Part shown: positions 41,912-54,394 of the stretch, piece after piece | Layout of the letters: each line of letters starts with the position of its first letter | How positions within the stretch are numbered: the first letter of the stretch is position 1 | Source: Cherax quadricarinatus | Lineage: Eukaryota > Arthropoda > Malacostraca > Decapoda > Parastacidae | Length of the DNA stretch: 64,000 nt | NCBI RefSeq assembly: GCF_038502225.1 | Contig: NC_091301.1 | Location: 14,469,221-14,533,220 of the forward strand | Direction of reading: 5' to 3' | Made by a program: the position numbers and the translations under genes | The notes under the pieces: model-generated | Databases searched by the model: none | The model's input: only the letters and a program-made list of their open reading frames with translations | What the model was told of the DNA's origin: nothing

Positions 41912-41948
41912 TCTGGTTGTTCTGGCAGTCACTGCCAGAACAACCAGA
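41912..41948. repeat. Perfect hairpin, 17-bp arms, 3-bp loop
   Basis: TCTGGTTGTTCTGGCAG is inverted after TCA. Its first part (GGGCAGCAACAGTCTGGTTG) resembles a LINE tail, so the hairpin may be an inverted tail duplication. Confidence 0.85.
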
Positions 41949-42147
41949 ATGAAAACCGGTCTTAGTATTATCAGTATTCACTCAGATACATGATAGTGAC
42001 AGTTACACAAACTCCTCAGGTTAAGACGTCACCTGTCAACCAGTTGTCAAAATACACCAATATAGTGTTGATAACGTTATTTACCTGCGTCACCTTTCCA
42101 ACGCTCTAAGCCGCCATCAACAAAATATTTATTTTAGATATACTTTT

Positions 42148-42300
42148 GATGGATCTTGAGTTTTCGTACTCCCGCAGCCCGGCCCTGGGCCAGGCTTGGC
42201 TGGTGCTTGCCTCGTCAATCAGGTTGTTACTGCAGCCTGGCTGATATGGCACTTGGTGGAGAGACTGGTGGTGTTTCCTCTGGAAGACTTCTATACTTCT
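42148..42300 (-). pseudogene. LINE type B 3' fragment
   Basis: GAGTTTTCGTACTCCCGCAG, CCCGGCCCTGGGCCAGGCTT, TCAATCAGGTTGTTACTGCA and GGTGTTTCCTCTGGAAGACT; the minus sense is the type B tail. No frame preserved. Confidence 0.8.
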
Positions 42301-42696
42301 TCATGCAGACCACATTAATTTATCACTAAATTAAATCACACGACAAAGATGCCCAAGTGTTGTACATGTATTTTATTAGTACCTAGGTTAATTTAATCTA
42401 AATTATCCTAATTTCCGTATTGTTAACCGCTTGTAACCAAATTAAAAACGAATGCAGTGCCTGGCAGGGAGGATACACCGGCGTACTTTAATTCGTTGGA
42501 AACATTACGTTGATTATATACATGTGAGGACTACATGTGTTCACCATTACATAAAAGACTATTGGGAAGATGAGGCCAGACTTACCATGGACGTCCACTA
42601 TCACCCTTCTGCACCAAATTTTCTCTTCTCAGTCTGTTACACTGCCCCAGTCTACTGGACTTTCCCTGCTCCGACGTTTTTCCAATTTTCACTGTG

Positions 42697-42705
<9 letters not shown>
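42301..42705. other. Unique DNA
   Basis: A long open frame enters from here into the TA tract (42452-43051), but its C-terminal half is Tyr-Ile alternation and inverted repeat, so I do not call a gene. Confidence 0.5.

Positions 42706-42779
<74 letters not shown>
42698..42779. repeat. (GT)n(AT)n microsatellite
   Basis: A short GTGTGTGT run followed by about 70 bp of pure AT. Confidence 0.97.
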
Positions 42780-42780
<1 letters not shown>

Positions 42781-43028
42781 TGATCTCTGGCTGAAGGAGA
42801 CTCGAACCTACGAACCTTGGAACAAGGTACGCAGTGCTATAACAATCTCACCACACTGGACCAATACCTTGGCGTGCAGCTTGCGCTACACGTTGATCCA
42901 AGGCAGCCAGCTTTCAGGGAGAAGGCTTACAACTTTTCATCTCATCCCCTGCATGAGAATGGTAAAGCACTGCGTACCTTGTTCCAAGGTTCGTAGGTTC
43001 GAGTCTCCTTCGGCCAGAGATCAGTGTT
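42780..43028. mobile_element. Inverted repeat of about 60 bp carrying tRNA-like B boxes, between two TA tracts
   Basis: CTGATCTCTGGCTGAAGGAG, ACTCGAACCTACGAACCTTG and GAACAAGGTACGCAGTGCT (42780-42838) are inverted at AGCACTGCGTACCTTGTTCC through AGGTTCGAGTCTCCTTCGGC to CAGAGATCAGTG (42966-43028). GGTTCGAGTCT fits a B box, and AATGGTAAAGCACTGCG upstream of the right arm could be an A box. No complete tRNA fold. Confidence 0.8.
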
Positions 43029-43057
43029 TGTGTATACTTCGCCTGCTCTAGCGAATT

Positions 43058-43211
<154 letters not shown>

Positions 43212-43224
43212 TGTATAGCGAGCG

Positions 43225-43461
43225 AACAACCACAGGGGGAGTTGAATGATAGCTGTAGGTTTTTTGTGTTGCAATCAACACATCATCAGGAGTTTGTAAT
43301 GTTGCGGAGAAGAGGAGGTTCAAGCAGTATTTGCTTGGACCTCACATAGAACGCCTTTGCTGGCACTCCGTGTGATCGTATGTTCTTGGACCTCCTCTTT
43401 TTCTGCCTGCAACACCACACGAAAGGCCTAGAGCTATCAATCAACTCCCCCGTGGTTGTTT
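43225..43461. mobile_element. Fold-back element F3
   Basis: The left arm ACAACCACAGGGGGAGTTGA, ATGATAGCTGTAGG is inverted, diverged, at CCTAGAGCTATCAATCAACT, CCCCCGTGGTTGTT. Inner segments also pair: AGAAGAGGAGGTTCAAGCAG with CTTGGACCTCCTCTTTTTCT. No coding capacity. Confidence 0.7.
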
Positions 43462-43539
43462 TGCATTTTGTATCGATTGTGTAATTTTATAATCCCTATA
43501 CAGCAGTGTGAGCAGCCTGTACGAGCCAGGACCATTTTA

Positions 43540-43585
43540 TTTAAACGTATTGTTACGACATCAAAGTCGTAACAATACGTTTAAA
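43540..43585. repeat. Perfect hairpin, 20-bp arms
   Basis: TTTAAACGTATTGTTACGAC (43540-43559) is exactly inverted at 43566-43585 with the loop ATCAAA. Confidence 0.9.
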
Positions 43586-43599
43586 GATATATTTTTTTC

Positions 43600-43862
43600 A
43601 TTTATGTTAATGTAAAAATTAATAGTTTTGTACCAAAAGAACCTCAGAAAACTTATCTGCGCAATTTAATTCAGCGTAATCCAACTAAATATATTTTTGA
43701 TAAGTTTACAATAATTTAATAATAAACAAAAACAATGAAATTTTTTTTTCGTTAGGTTCAGAATGATTTTTGCGAAATTATTGCATACACAAATTTCCGC
43801 TTGCCTTATTCGGCAAGAAGAGCGTAGCTATTTAAGGCCAAATCGCAAGTTTTACCTATTCG
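43600..43862 (+). mobile_element. Dispersed repeat D3 running into a microsatellite
   Basis: CACAAATTTCCGCTTGCCTT, ATTCGGCAAGAAGAGCGTAG and TCGCAAGTTTTACCTATTCG end at a (CA)n(TA)n tract. From memory this is a ubiquitous decapod repeat whose end carries TA microsatellites. Class unknown. Confidence 0.55.
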
Positions 43863-44839
<977 letters not shown>

Positions 44840-44895
44840 CTTGACTTGTTTCGAGGACTCTTCCTAGCCCTCGGACGTGAGGTGAGGCTTCCCTT
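44840..44895 (-). pseudogene. LINE type C terminus (weak)
   Basis: TTGACTTGTTTCGAGGACTC and CCTAGCCCTCGGACGTGAGG resemble the termini at 28265 and, inverted, 47805. Confidence 0.4.
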
Positions 44896-45395
44896 GACTT
44901 TAGATTTCTATCACTGCGAGCATCGTTATAGTTACTGTGGGTTGCAGAAATGATTCACTGAATGTGTCACTGGGATACTCGTCAACTGCCAGAATATAAC
45001 GTTCTTCGTGGGCCTCAGGTTCTTCATAGTCACTACGCGACTATCTCGAAAGTCTGAGTACAGTGTAAGAATATGAAATAATAAAATATAAGTACGGAAT
45101 CTTTGGGAAATGTTAGTGATCAACTGCGATGAGACTGACTAACCTTATACTGTTCCCAGGCAACAAAATCCACTCTCATACTCAACTGAGTCATTAGACT
45201 AACTTACCTGCCCTTCTCCCACTGTCCACACGTAGCAGCACTCACCTGAAACAAACCACAACTTTAGATATGTCAACACACAAAACCAACACTAATAACA
45301 TAAATAATTATTGTAATTTATGTAAATTATACATTTAACCTCACGCTAGATTAGCTCACCCGGAAGAGCCCATTATTTTGTACAAGAAACATGCG
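44896..45395. other. Unique DNA
   Basis: Nothing recognised. Confidence 0.5.
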
Positions 45396-47208
45396 CATGC
45401 ACACACAAGTGTTACTGGTAGGTCACTTGTGAGTGTGAGGGAGACTGCACACAAGTGTTACTGGTACGTCACTTGTGAGTGTGAGGGAGACTGCACACAA
45501 GTGTTACTGGTAGGTCACTTGTGAGTGTGAGGGAGACTGCACACAAGTGTTACTGGTACGTCACTTGTGAGTGTGAGGGAGACTGCACACAAGTGTTACT
45601 GGTACGTCACTTGTGAGTGTGAGGGAGACTGCACACAAGTGTTACTGGTACGTCACTTGTGAGTGTGAGGGAGACTGCACACAAGTGTTACTGGTAGGTC
45701 ACTTGTGAGTGTGAGGGAGACTGCACACAAGTGTTACTGGTAGGTCACTTGTGAGTGTGAGGGAGACTGCACACAAGTGTTACTGGTACGTCACTTGTGA
45801 GTGTGAGGGAGACTGCACACAAGTGTTACTGGTAGGTCACTTGTGAGTGTGAGGGAGACTGCACACAAGTGTTACTGGTACGTCACTTGTGAGTGTGAGG
45901 GAGACTGCACACAAGTGTTACTGGTACGTCACTTGTGAGTGTGAGGGAGACTGCACACAAGTGTTACTGGTACGTCACTTGTGAGTGTGAGGGAGACTGC
46001 ACACAAGTGTTACTGGTACGTCACTTGTGAGTGTGAGGGAGACTGCACACAAGTGTTACTGGTACGTCACTTGTGAGTGTGAGGGAGACTGCACACAAGT
46101 GTTACTGGTACGTCACTTGTGAGTGTGAGGGAGACTGCACACAAGTGTTACTGGTAGGTCACTTGTGAGTGTGAGGGAGACTGCACACAAGTGTTACTGG
46201 TACGTCACTTGTGAGTGTGAGGGAGACTGCACACAAGTGTTACTGGTACGTCACTTGTGAGTGTGAGGGAGACTGCACACAAGTGTTACTGGTAGGTCAC
46301 TTGTGAGTGTGAGGGAGACTGCACACAAGTGTTACTGGTACGTCACTTGTGAGTGTGAGGGAGACTGCACACAAGTGTTACTGGTACGTCACTTGTGAGT
46401 GTGAGGGAGACTGCACACAAGTGTTACTGGTAGGTCACTTGTGAGTGTGAGGGAGACTGCACACAAGTGTTACTGGTACGTCACTTGTGAGTGTGAGGGA
46501 GACTGCACACAAGTGTTACTGGTAGGTCACTTGTGAGTGTGAGGGAGACTGCACACAAGTGTTACTGGTACGTCACTTGTGAGTGTGAGGGAGACTGCAC
46601 ACAAGTGTTACTGGTACGTCACTTGTGAGTGTGAGGGAGACTGCACACAAGTGTTACTGGTACGTCACTTGTGAGTGTGAGGGAGACTGCACACAAGTGT
46701 TACTGGTACGTCACTTGTGAGTGTGAGGGAGACTGCACACAAGTGTTACTGGTAGGTCACTTGTGAGTGTGAGGGAGACTGCACACAAGTGTTACTGGTA
46801 GGTCACTTGTGAGTGTGAGGGAGACTGCACACAAGTGTTACTGGTACGTCACTTGTGAGTGTGAGGGAGACTGCACACAAGTGTTACTGGTAGGTCACTT
46901 GTGAGTGTGAGGGAGACTGCACACAAGTGTTACTGGTACGTCACTTGTGAGTGTGAGGGAGACTGCACACAAGTGTTACTGGTAGGTCACTTGTGAGTGT
47001 GAGGGAGACTGCACACAAGTGTTACTGGTAGGTCACTTGTGAGTGTGAGGGAGACTGCACACAAGTGTTACTGGTACGTCACTTGTGAGTGTGAGGGAGA
47101 CTGCACACAAGTGTTACTGGTAGGTCACTTGTGAGTGTGAGGGAGACTGCACACAAGTGTTACTGGTACGTAACTTGTGAGTGTGAGGGAGACTGCACAC
47201 AAGTGGGC
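45396..47208. repeat. 46-bp minisatellite, about 39 copies
   Basis: The unit is CACTTGTGAGTGTGAGGGAG, ACTGCACACAAGTGTTACTG, GTACGT. Every unit is 46 bp and nearly identical; the main variation is GTACGTCAC versus GTAGGTCAC. CACTTGTG and CACAAGTG within a unit can pair as an 8-bp stem. Confidence 0.97.
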
Positions 47209-47478
47209 AAGGGTGCACACAGAACACAACTTTCCAAGGTAACCCAACAAAATCCTCCTATAAGAGCTCAGTATAACATACTTGTTTGTCTGGAAACTAC
47301 AGACCCTTCTAGAGACATGCCTGGCCGCCGGTGCAGCAACAACATACAAAACAAAGTCAACAGTTATAACAGGAAAAGTGGGGAAATGCATATTCAATTC
47401 TCTAACAAATATATTACAAAGTCTGGCAGTATATAAAACAAAGTCGAAGCGAAGCAAAAAAAGAATGTCAGCGCTGGA
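47209..47478. other. Spacer
   Basis: No gene recognised. Confidence 0.5.
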
Positions 47479-47479
47479 A

Positions 47480-48105
47480 GGCAAGGTTCTAGCACCGTTA
47501 CTGTTTCTTATCCTCATTGATGTAGATGCTACCGTTACTGTTTCTTATCCTCATTGATGTAGATGCTACCGTTACTGTTTCTTATCCTCATTGATGTAGA
47601 TGCTACCGTTACTGTTTTTTTTATCCTCATGGAAGATATAGATAAGGATACTAACCACAGCTTCCTAGTCTCTTTTGCAGACACCAAATTAAGTATGACA
47701 GTCATTTCAGTAAAAGAAAGAAAAAACTATGATGAATATGTGAGCCGGCAGGGCCGCAAGCAGCAACAATTTGGTCGGCCAGGAAATCAAGGAGGCCTGG
47801 CGCAGGGCCGGACACAGAGAAAAGGAAAAATCTCGAAACAGGTCACATGTAAATCAATGGTGAAAATTTTCAACTGCTAATGTATGAGAAGAATGAAGAG
47901 CTGGATACCAGCACAGCATACACAACAACGCTGACTGACCACCATATATTAGTGTGTAAGGAACAAGAATATGTCAGAAGATCTGTCACTTGCTGAGAAC
48001 AATAAGACAAATGTAGTCAAGATCAAGACAATGACAGGGAATTATGAGAACTTTCAAAATAAGTGAAGTAACTCCAATGATGGAACTTTTAAATAAATGA
48101 TACTC
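47480..48105 (+). pseudogene. LINE RT fragment with tandem expansion and embedded type C end
   Basis: The RT region reads VLAPLLFLILIDVDA (motif B), a 37-bp tandem expansion, then DIDKDTNHSFLVSFADTKLS. The catalytic box reads FADT (47674-47685) where intact copies have FADDT, so one catalytic Asp codon is missing. Next, 47755-47840 is a LINE type C 3' end (GGGCCGGACACAG, TCTCGAAACAGGTCACATG). The RT thumb then resumes: near 47857-47895 (frameshifted) and 47970-48060 (MSEDLSLAENNKTN, then NYENFQNK). Inactive several times over. Confidence 0.8.
47494..47640. repeat. 37-bp tandem expansion inside the RT region
   Basis: ACCGTTACTGTTTCTTATCC plus TCATTGATGTAGATGCT starts at 47494, 47531, 47568 and 47605. 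A 37-bp period shifts the reading frame in each unit. Confidence 0.95.
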
Positions 48106-48124
48106 AAAGGTTTTTCACTTCCCC

Positions 48125-48126
<2 letters not shown>

Positions 48127-48204
<78 letters not shown>

Positions 48205-48222
48205 AAAAAGAAGAAGAAGAAG
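48127..48222. repeat. (ATA)n(AGA)n microsatellite
   Basis: About 48 bp of AAT/ATA followed by about 45 bp of AAG. Confidence 0.97.
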
Positions 48223-48309
48223 AGTAATGATGGAAATTACTAACATAAGATGAATAAAAAGCGAATAAATTGGATGCGACAACACTTGTGAACAATGATA
48301 CAAAAATGC

Positions 48310-48420
48310 TGCAATGAAGACATGTGAGCAGTGGGGTCCCCCAAGGATCAGTACTTGCTGCCATTATGATTTATTCTATACAAAATTACCTACCAGAAGG
48401 ATAAATAACTATATTAAAAT
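48310..48420 (+). pseudogene. LINE RT motif B fragment
   Basis: GTGGGGTCCCCCAAGGATCA encodes SGVPQGSVLAAIMIYSIQNY-like residues, the conserved SGVPQGSVLGPLLF motif of non-LTR RTs. A stop follows after about 25 codons. Confidence 0.7.
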
Positions 48421-48615
48421 GTTATGCAGAATAAAGCATCTAAATAACAGTGTTAATTACTAAAATAATTGTTTGATAAATAGAACAGTTGGAGTGACGA
48501 ATGGAAGGTTGAACGTGACGAAGATAACTGAACCAACACGTAACGTAGCAAAAACGAAACGTAAAGTGTTGGCGTTATAAAACATTGAAAACATTACACA
48601 CGATACACTCCAAGG

Positions 48616-48825
<210 letters not shown>

Positions 48826-48950
48826 GGGGGGTTTAAGGGGAGGGGTAGATTCAATAAAGCTGCTCTGGGTGTGGAAAGTTTGTGATGGTCTTCTAGGAAC
48901 ACGTGGCATTGGGGGGGGGGGGATGATGTGGAGGAGGATCCTGCTGAACA

Positions 48951-51900
48951 CACTCTTATGATAGGAGGGTGGTGCTCCCCTGGATGGTTGCTGTCTACCA
49001 ACCTACTACCAACGTTTTACACTCTTATGATAGGAGGGTGGTGCTCCTCTGGATGGTTGCTGTCTACCAACCTACTACCAACGTTTTACACTCTTATGAT
49101 AGGAGGGAGGTGCTCCCCTGGATGGTTGCTGTCTACCAACCTACTACCAACGTTTTACACTCTTATGATAGGAGGGAGGTGCTCCCCTGGATGGTTGCTG
49201 TCTACCAACCTACTACCAACGTTTTACACTCTTATGATAGGAGGGAGGTGCTCCCCTGGATGGTTGCTGTCTACCAACCTACTACCAACGTTTTACACTC
49301 TTATGATAGGAGGGAGGTGCTCCCCTGGATGGTTGCTGTCTACCAACCTACTACCAACGTTTTACACTCTTATGATAGGAGGGAGGTGCTCCCCTGGATG
49401 GTTGCTGTCTACCAACCTACTACCAACGTTTTACACTCTTATGATAGGAGGGAGGTGCTCCCCTGGATGGTTGCTGTCTACCAACCTACTACCAACGTTT
49501 TACACTCTTATGATAGGAGGGAGGTGCTCCCCTGGATGGTTGCTGTCTACCAACCTACTACCAACGTTTTACACTCTTATGATAGGAGGGAGGTGCTCCC
49601 CTGGATGGTTGCTGTCTACCAACCTACTACCAACGTTTTACACTCTTATGATAGGAGGGAGGTGCTCCCCTGGATGGTTGCTGTCTACCAACCTACTACC
49701 AACGTTTTACACTCTTATGATAGGAGGGAGGTGCTCCCCTGGATGGTTGCTGTCTACCAACCTACTACCAACGTTTTACACTCTTATGATAGGAGGGAGG
49801 TGCTCCCCTGGATGGTTGCTGTCTACCAACCTACTACCAACGTTTTACACTCTTATGATAGGAGGGAGGTGCTCCCCTGGATGGTTGCTGTCTACCAACC
49901 TACTACCAACGTTTTACACTCTTATGATAGGAGGGAGGTGCTCCCCTGGATGGTTGCTGTCTACCAACCTACTACCAACGTTTTACACTCTTATGATAGG
50001 AGGGTGGTGCTCCCCTGGATGGTTGCTGTCTACCAACCTACTACCAACGTTTTACACTCTTATGATAGGAGGGAGGTGCTCCCCTGGATGGTTGCTGTCT
50101 ACCAACCTACTACCAACGTTTTACACTCTTATGATAGGAGGGAGGTGCTCCCCTGGATGGTTGCTGTCTACCAACCTACTACCAACGTTTTACACTCTTA
50201 TGATAGGAGGGAGGTGCTCCCCTGGATGGTTGCTGTCTACCAACCTACTACCAACGTTTTACACTCTTATGATAGGAGGGAGGTGCTCCCCTGGATGGTT
50301 GCTGTCTACCAACCTACTACCAACGTTTTACACTCTTATGATAGGAGGGAGGTGCTCCCCTGGATGGTTGCTGTCTACCAACCTACTACCAACGTTTTAC
50401 ACTCTTATGATAGGAGGGAGGTGCTTCCCTGGATGGTTGCTGTCTACCAACCTACTACCAACATTTTACTCTTATGATAGGAGGGAGGTGCTTCCCTGGA
50501 TGGTTGCTGTCTACCAACCTACTACCAACGTTTTACACTCTTATGATAGGAGGGTGGTGCTCCCCTGGATGGTTGCTGTCTACCAGCCTACTACCAACGT
50601 TTTACACTCTTATGATAGGAGGGTGGTGCTTCCCTGGATGGTTGCTGTCTACCAACCTACTACCAACGTTTTACACTCTTATGATAGGAGGGTGGTGCTC
50701 CCCTGGATGGTTGCTGTCTACCAGCCTACTACCAACGTTTTACACTCTTATGATAGGAGGGTGGTGCTTCCCTGGATGGTTGATGTCTACCAACCTACTA
50801 CCAACGTTTTACTCTTATGATAGGAGGGTGGTGCTCCCCTGGATGGTTGATGTCTACCAACCTACTACCAACGTTTTACTCTTATGATAGGAGGGTGGTG
50901 CTCCCCTGGATGGTTGATGTCTACCAGCCTACTACCAACGTTTTACACTCTTATGATAGGAGGGTGGTGCTCCCCTGGATGGTTGCTGTCTACCAGCCTA
51001 CTACCAACGTTTTACACTCTTATGATAGGAGGGTGGTGCTTCCCTGGATGGTTGATGTCTACCAACCTACTACCAACGTTTTACTCTTATGATAGGAGGG
51101 TGGTGCTCCCCTGGATGGTTGCTGTCTACCAACCTACTACCAACGTTTTACTCTTATGATAGGAGGGTGGTGCTCCCCTGGATGGTTGCTGTCTACCAAC
51201 CTACTACCAACGTTTTACTCTTATGATAGGAGGGAGGTGCTTCCCTGGATGGTTGCTGTCTACCAACCTACTACCAACGTTTTACTCTTATGATAGGAGG
51301 GAGGCGCTTCCCTGGATGGTTGCTGTCTACCAGCCTACTACCAACGTTTTACTCTTATGATAGGAGGGAGGTGCTTCCCTGGATGGTTGCTGTCTACCAA
51401 CCTACTACCAACGTTTTACTCTTATGATAGGAGGGAGGTGCTTCCCTGGATGGTTGCTGTCTACCAGCCTACTACCAACGTTTTACTCTTATGATAGGAG
51501 GGTGGTGCTCCCCTGGATGGTTGCTGTCTACCAGCCTACTACCAACATTTTACTCTTATGATAGGAGGGAGGTGCTTCCCTGGATGGTTGCTGTCTACCA
51601 GCCTACTACCAACATTTTACTCTTATGATAGGAGGGAGGTGCTTCCCTGGATGGTTGCTGTCTACCAGCCTACTACCAACGTTTTACTCTTATGATAGGA
51701 GGGTGGTGCTTCCCTGGATGGTTGCTGTCTACCAACCTACTACCAACGTTTTACTCTTATGATAGGAGGGAGGTGCTTCCCTGGATGGTTGCTGTCTACC
51801 AACCTACTACCAACGTTTTAATCTTATGATAGGAGGGTGGTGCTCCCCTGGATGGTTGCTGTCTACCAGCCTACTACCAACGTTTTACTCTTATGATATG

Positions 51901-53102
51901 AGGGTGGTGCTCCCCTGGATGGTTGCTGTCTACCAACCTACTACCAACGTTTTACACTCTTATGATAGGAGGGTGGTGCTCCCCTGGATGGTTGCTGTCT
52001 ACCAACCTACTACCAACGTTTTACTCTTATGATAGGAGGGTGGTGCTCCCCTGGATGGTTGCTGTCTACCAACCTACTACCAACGTTTTACACTCTTATG
52101 ATAGGAGGGTGGTGCTCCCCTGGATGGTTGCTGTCTACCAACCTACTACCAACGTTTTACTCTTATGATAGGAGGGTGGTGCTCCCCTGGATGGTTGCTG
52201 TCTACCAACCTACTACCAACGTTTTACACTCTTATGATAGGAGGGAGGTGCTTCCCTGGATGGTTGCTGTCTACCAACCTACTAACAACGTTTTACACTC
52301 TTATGATAGGAGGGTGGTGCTCCCCTGGATGGTTGCTGTCTACCAACCTACTACCAACGTTTTACTCTTATGATAGGAGGGTGGTGCTCCCCTGGATGGT
52401 TGCTGTCTACCAACCTACTACCAACGTTTTACTCTTATGATAGGAGGGTGGTGCTCCCCTGGATGGTTGCTGTCTACCAACCTACTACCAACGTTTTACT
52501 CTTATGATAGGAGGGTGGTGCTCCCCTGGATGGTTGCTGTCTACCAACCTACTACCAACGTTTTACTCTTATGATAGGAGGGTGGTGCTCCCCTGGATGG
52601 TTGCTGTCTACCAACCTACTACCAACGTTTTACACTCTTATGATAGGAGGGTGGTGCTCCCCTGGATGGTTGCTGTCTACCAACCTACTACCAACGTTTT
52701 ACTCTTATGATAGGAGGGTGGTGCTCCCCTGGATGGTTGCTGTCTACCAACCTACTACCAACGTTTTACTCTCTTATGATAGGAGGGTGGTGCTCCCCTG
52801 GATGGTTGCTGTCTACCAACCTACTACCAACGTTTTACACTCTTATGATAGGAGGGAGGTGCTCCCCTGGATGGTTGCTGTCTACCAACCTACTACCAAC
52901 GTTTTACACTCTTATGATAGGAGGGTGGTGCTCCCCTGGATGGTTGCTGTCTACCAACCTACTACCAACGTTTTACACTCTTATGATAGGAGGGTGGTGC
53001 TTCCCTGGATGGTTGCTGTCTACCAGCCTACTACCAACGTTTTACTCTTATGATAGGAGGGTGGTGCTTCCCTGGATGGTTGCTGTCTACCAACCTACTA
53101 CT
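48951..53102. repeat. 69/67-bp minisatellite, about 61 copies, two domains
   Basis: The unit contains TATGATAGGAGGGAGGTGCT, CCCCTGGATGGTTGCTGTCT and ACCAACCTACTACCAACGTT. From 48951 to about 50450 units are 69 bp (TTTTACACTC spacer) and almost uniform, mostly GGGAGGTGCTCCCC. After 50460 many units are 67 bp (TTTTACTC) with GGTGGTG, CTTCCC, GATGTC and CCAGCC variants mixed. The 69-bp block keeps frames open (a 23-residue TLMIGGRCSPGWLLSTNLLP repeat, total 630 codons); the 67-bp units break them, which argues against coding. Confidence 0.97.
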
Positions 53103-53224
53103 GAGAAACGTGTAGAAACGAGGGGGTAAATGAGAAACAGAAAGGCAATAAAGATTAAGACAGAAGCGGAAAATTAAGAAATTCTGACAAATTATGTAAA
53201 CCCACAAGGAAAAGCGTTCTCGAT

Positions 53225-53530
53225 CTGTAGGAGATAGTGTATGTTGTAGTGTATGATGTAGGAGATAGTGTATGTTGTAGTGTATGATGTAGGAGATAGT
53301 GTATGTTGTAGTGTATGATGTAGGAGATAGTGTATGTTGTAGTGTATGATGTAGGAGATAGTGTATGTTGTAGTGTATGATGTAGGAGATAGTGTATGTT
53401 GTAGTGTATGATGTAGGAGATAGTGTATGATGTAGGAGATAGTGTATGTTGTAGTGTATGATGTAGGAGATAGTGTATGTTGTAGTGTATGATGTAGGAG
53501 ATAAGTGTGTGCTGTAGTGTATGATGTAAG
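53225..53530. repeat. 31-bp minisatellite
   Basis: About 9.5 units of GTAGTGTATGATGTAGGAGA plus TAGTGTATGTT; each unit is two related half-repeats. Minus-strand Tyr/Ile/His-rich frames are artefacts. Confidence 0.95.
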
Positions 53531-53770
53531 CAACATTCATCACATCAACCATTAGCAACATGTCACCATCAACTACACTGTAAGCAACATACATCACAAC
53601 AATACATATGAACACGAACGGAACACCGTCCTCATATGCAACAGGAGGGTCAGATAAACGAGGTGCTCCGTTAGTACTCGCTACCAGTTCCGTTTCTTCC
53701 TGTTAACGGTAGAACAAGTGACATTTTCTTGATTGCTGTGATGGCTACATAAGAACGATTGATCTACTGT

Positions 53771-53935
53771 GACACTCAGCTAGAATACGTCCTCATCCAG
53801 CAGTCCAGAGTACATAGTACTCCAGAGTACGTCTAAAGCCAGAACTACAAAGTACAACCTCAGCCAATACTCGAGTACATCATCAGCTAGTACTCCAGAG
53901 TACATCCTTAGCTAGTACTCCAGAGCACCTTTCTC
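53771..53935. repeat. Irregular CCAGAGTACATC repeat
   Basis: Five to six diverged units around AGTACTCCAGAGTACATC and CTTAGCTAGTACTCC. The preceding 53531-53770 has no recognised feature. Confidence 0.75.
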
Positions 53936-54094
53936 CACAAGCAGTGTGCACAAACGTATTATAAAGTTCCAGTGATAACGAAGATGGTAATTTTTGAACA
54001 GAATACAATGGTGACGCTCCATTAACAATTCTGTGCACAACACAGCCAGTACCACACTAAGAATCTTATAATTCAATAACGTCTGGTTCAAACT

Positions 54095-54150
54095 CTTCCA
54101 CATCTCGCATGGGCCAGTAGGCCTGCTGCAGTGTTCCTTACTCCGGCCAA
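54095..54150 (-). mobile_element. Dispersed repeat D2, copy 2
   Basis: CATCTCGCATGGGCCAGTAG, GCCTGCTGCAGTGTTCCTTA is the reverse complement of the D2 sequence at 41455. Confidence 0.6.
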
Positions 54151-54394
54151 ACCAAGAGCTCCAGGGCATTAATTTTACAGCAAAATCATCCACAGAAACT
54201 TTAACTAGGCTATGAATTAATATAAAAAAAATGTCTACAGCCTATCATCCTCAGTCCCATGGCGCCTTGGACAGTTTCACCAAACCTTAAAAAAGTATGA
54301 TGCGTACGTACTGCATGCATTTTCCTGTTCTGAAACCACCCCCGTCCCGAGCCCCTTCATTCTCAGCACCTGAAGAACGCAAGTCAAGACCTAC

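Noticed and set aside
42452..43051. 199-codon plus-strand frame
   Set aside because: The central part is Tyr-Ile from a (TA)n tract and the end is the inverted-repeat element.
45396..47208. CRISPR-like regular repeats
   Set aside because: Repeats are contiguous with no unique spacers, and the DNA is eukaryotic. The same holds for all other arrays.
48928..50820. 630- and 502-codon plus-strand frames
   Set aside because: By-product of the 69-bp (23-codon) unit. The 67-bp units of the same array break the frame.
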